A model generated the notes under the pieces. The model was not told where the DNA came from and did no database searches. It saw only the letters and a list, made by a program, of their open reading frames with translations. Position numbers and translations under genes: made by a program. Below, piece after piece: positions 4,350-6,037 of a stretch of DNA of 6,037 nucleotides; the stretch's first letter is position 1; each line of letters opens with the position of its first letter. The stretch covers positions 1 through 6,037 of the forward strand of contig CAAEDZ010000042.1 in the NCBI GenBank assembly GCA_900754775.1. Direction: 5' to 3'. The stretch comes from Clostridia bacterium (GTDB taxonomy: Bacteria > Bacillota_A > Clostridia > Christensenellales > Aristaeellaceae).

Positions 4350-5525
4350 ATGCGTCGGAAGCGGGTGACCGGAAGGTTCTATATCTTCCTGTTGGCGATT
4401 TTGGTCATCGCCTTTCTCATTGTTCGCCCGCATCTTTCCTTCGGCGCGCGGGAGATCACCATCGAGCCGGGCTCGGCCTCCTACTCGCGCAGCACGGACG
4501 CCGTCATCATCCGCGATGAGACGGTGTTTTCCTCCGGCACCATCGCCCGCGTGGAATACGTGGCCACGGAAAACACGCTTTTGAACGAGGGCGACACCAT
4601 CGCCTACCTCTACTCCACCGGCTATTCGGAAAGCGAACTGGAGCGGCTGGAAGAGGTGCGCGCCAACATACAGGCCTACCACAAGACCATCCTCAACAAC
4701 ATCGTGGACACGGACCTGGAGCGGCTGGACCGCATCGTGGACATGAAGGCGCTGGAGCTGAAGGCTCTGGTGACGCACCAGACCTCCGGCGACCTGCTCT
4801 CGCTCACGCGGCAGCTGGAGTCCGCCATGGTGGACCGGCAGGATTACATGCGCGCCAACCAGCGCGAGGATTTGAACTTAAACCGCCTCTACCAGAGCGA
4901 AAGCACGCGCATGAACTCCATCGCCTCCTGGCGCACGGAGGCCACCGCCGAGGCGGAGGGCGTCGTTTCCTTCTACACCGACGGCTACGAAAACGCCCTC
5001 ACGCCCGATTCGCTGGAGGCGCTCACGCCCGAGGACATCCGCGCCGTCATCGCCGGATCGCCGCTGGGCGAAACTTCCTCCCGGCAGACCAACATCTACC
5101 GTCTGGTGGATCAGGACACGTGGTACGTGGCCATCCTCACCGACGGGCAGAGCTGGAACCCGGTGCTGGATCAGGAGTATTATTTGCAGTTCGAGGGCTT
5201 TGAGGACCTTGTGTACACCGCCAGAGTCACGCGCGTGCAGAAGATCGACAACGATGTGCTGGCCGTGTTTCTCGTGGAGGACCCGATGGGGCCGATGATC
5301 TACCAGCGCAGCGGCCGCGTGACGCTCAACAGCGAGCTTTCCGGCCTCTCGGTGCTTTCCGAGGCGCTGGCGGACCAGAACGGGCAGGCGGGCGTGTGGC
5401 TGTTCGACGTGCCGGGCGGCACCTTCGTGCCCGTGGACGTGCTTTCCAACGACGGGAGCCGGGCGCTGATCCAGCCGCTGGCGGAGGGCGCGCTCGAAGT
5501 GGGCGACGTGCTGCTGGTCAAGTAG
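4350..5525 (+). CDS. HlyD / membrane-fusion-type protein, single-pass membrane anchored
   Basis: A 391-residue protein with the architecture of a membrane fusion (HlyD-type) adaptor, though no ABC or other transporter is beside it. A basic N-terminus (MRRKRVTGRF) is followed by one membrane segment (about 11-26), placing the rest outside the cytoplasm. Residues about 50-90 look like the first half of a lipoyl-like domain, with LLNEGDTIAYL. Residues about 93-195 are charged and helical, consistent with a coiled-coil hairpin; AEAEGVVSFY (200-209) is the returning lipoyl half. Beta-rich barrel segments follow (249-330), then a C-terminal domain with VFLVED, TFVPVDVL and EVGDVLLV. The start is ATG at 4350, with GAGG (4340-4343) six bases upstream; in-frame extension to 4242 would overlap the promoter. 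The stop overlaps the yggS ribosome binding site, so the two are co-transcribed. Clostridia often carry such a gene near yggS and sepF; a role in envelope or division is possible but unproven. Confidence 0.8.
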   Translation: MRRKRVTGRFYIFLLAILVIAFLIVRPHLSFGAREITIEPGSASYSRSTDAVIIRDETVFSSGTIARVEYVATENTLLNEGDTIAYLYSTGYSESELERLEEVRANIQAYHKTILNNIVDTDLERLDRIVDMKALELKALVTHQTSGDLLSLTRQLESAMVDRQDYMRANQREDLNLNRLYQSESTRMNSIASWRTEATAEAEGVVSFYTDGYENALTPDSLEALTPEDIRAVIAGSPLGETSSRQTNIYRLVDQDTWYVAILTDGQSWNPVLDQEYYLQFEGFEDLVYTARVTRVQKIDNDVLAVFLVEDPMGPMIYQRSGRVTLNSELSGLSVLSEALADQNGQAGVWLFDVPGGTFVPVDVLSNDGSRALIQPLAEGALEVGDVLLVK

Positions 5526-5534
5526 GAGAAGGAT

Positions 5535-6037
5535 ATGGAACGCGAATTGCTGGAAAGAAACCTGCGCGAGGTGCGCGCGCGGCTGGACGAGGCCTCCCAT
5601 CGCTGGGGGCATGTGGACATCTGCGCCGTGACCAAGACGGTGGACGCGCAGACCATCAATCTGGCCTGCGAACTGGGCGTGCGCGTGATCGGCGAAAACC
5701 GCGTGCAGGAGCTGGCCGGAAAGTACGATCAGCTCGATGGGCGGCTGGAGCCCCATTTGATCGGCCATTTGCAGATCAACAAGGTCAAACAGGTCTTGCC
5801 GCTGGTGAAGATGATCCAGTCGCTCGACCGGCGCGAATTGCTCTATGAGATCGACCGCCGCGCGCAGGCCATGGGCATCACTATGCCGGTGCTGATACAG
5901 GTCAACATCGCCAAGGAGCCGCAGAAGTCCGGCGTGTATGAAGAAGACCTGGAGGCCTTTGCGCGCGAGGCGGCGAAACTTGGCGGCGTGCGCGTGCGGG
6001 GGCTGATGGCCATCATGCCTCTGGTGGACGACCCGGA
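5535..6037 (+). CDS. yggS: YggS family PLP-binding protein (PLP homeostasis protein), cut at right edge
   Basis: The first 167 codons of a protein normally about 220-240 residues long. Members (YggS, YlmE, PROSC/PLPBP) bind pyridoxal 5'-phosphate in the cytosol and buffer it, with no known catalysis. Visible hallmarks: AVTKT (residues 31-35), with Lys34 the expected PLP Schiff-base lysine; VIGENRVQEL (51-60); HLIGHLQINK (74-83); QSLDR (95-99); VLIQVNIAKEPQKSGV (119-134); and RGLMAIMPL (155-163). All match the family. The C-terminal phosphate-binding segments lie outside the window. The start is ATG at 5535, with AGGAG (5524-5528) six bases upstream, overlapping the stop of the HlyD-like gene nine bases away. 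In Bacillota this gene (ylmE) often leads into sepF, ylmG, ylmH and divIVA, so such division genes may follow downstream; that is expectation, not observation. Confidence 0.95.
   Translation, partial: MERELLERNLREVRARLDEASHRWGHVDICAVTKTVDAQTINLACELGVRVIGENRVQELAGKYDQLDGRLEPHLIGHLQINKVKQVLPLVKMIQSLDRRELLYEIDRRAQAMGITMPVLIQVNIAKEPQKSGVYEEDLEAFAREAAKLGGVRVRGLMAIMPLVDDP

Noticed and set aside
4203..4778. Minus-strand ORF (191 codons) opposite the HlyD-like gene
   Set aside because: Runs through both divergent promoters and is antisense to a coherent membrane protein; no motif seen.
4878..5768. Minus-strand ORF (296 codons) spanning the end of the HlyD-like gene and start of yggS
   Set aside because: Antisense to two co-transcribed genes, one of which (yggS) is unmistakable; composition typical of a shadow frame.
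1..6037. CRISPR arrays, tRNA or rRNA genes, insertion sequences, phage genes
   Set aside because: No regularly spaced direct repeats, no tRNA-like cloverleaf, and no transposase, integrase or phage-like product was seen on either strand.

Overview
The window looks like chromosomal core DNA from a GC-rich, endospore-forming member of the Bacillota, most likely class Clostridia. Three things suggest this. There is a cotJA-cotJB-cotJC spore coat operon. There are two DegV-family (FakB-like) fatty-acid-binding proteins in tandem. Strong AGGAGG-type ribosome binding sites stand about 6-9 bases before nearly every start. The GC content is judged by eye; no species can be named from this sequence alone.

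Layout. On the minus strand from left to right: the 5' end of a deoxyribose-phosphate aldolase gene (deoC, 1-131, cut by the window edge) with a near-consensus promoter; the spore coat operon cotJABC (308-1307, transcribed right to left, genes overlapping or nearly so); two adjacent degV-family genes (1586-2428 and 2447-3319) read from one promoter; and lgt, the prolipoprotein diacylglyceryl transferase (3408-4175). A divergent regulatory region (about 4176-4349) then separates lgt from two plus-strand genes: a single-pass membrane protein of the HlyD/membrane-fusion type (4350-5525), and, nine bases after its stop, a PLP-binding YggS/YlmE homologue (5535 to the right edge).

How the genes work together. 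CotJA, CotJB and CotJC form one coat or forespore-surface module, with CotJC a manganese-catalase-like protein that keeps all expected metal ligands. The DegV pair probably supplies fatty acids to a fatty acid kinase encoded elsewhere, and Lgt uses phosphatidylglycerol to lipidate prolipoproteins, so degV and lgt both touch lipid metabolism. The HlyD-like protein and YggS appear co-transcribed; in Bacillota, YggS homologues often sit near sepF/divIVA-type division genes, which may lie beyond the right edge.

No new multi-gene system is visible: all protein genes belong to recognised families. The unexplained content is in the intergenic DNA: several perfect inverted repeats on or next to predicted promoters, a tiny ORF with a strong ribosome binding site ahead of the coat operon, and a repeated TGTCCG motif between lgt and the HlyD-like gene.
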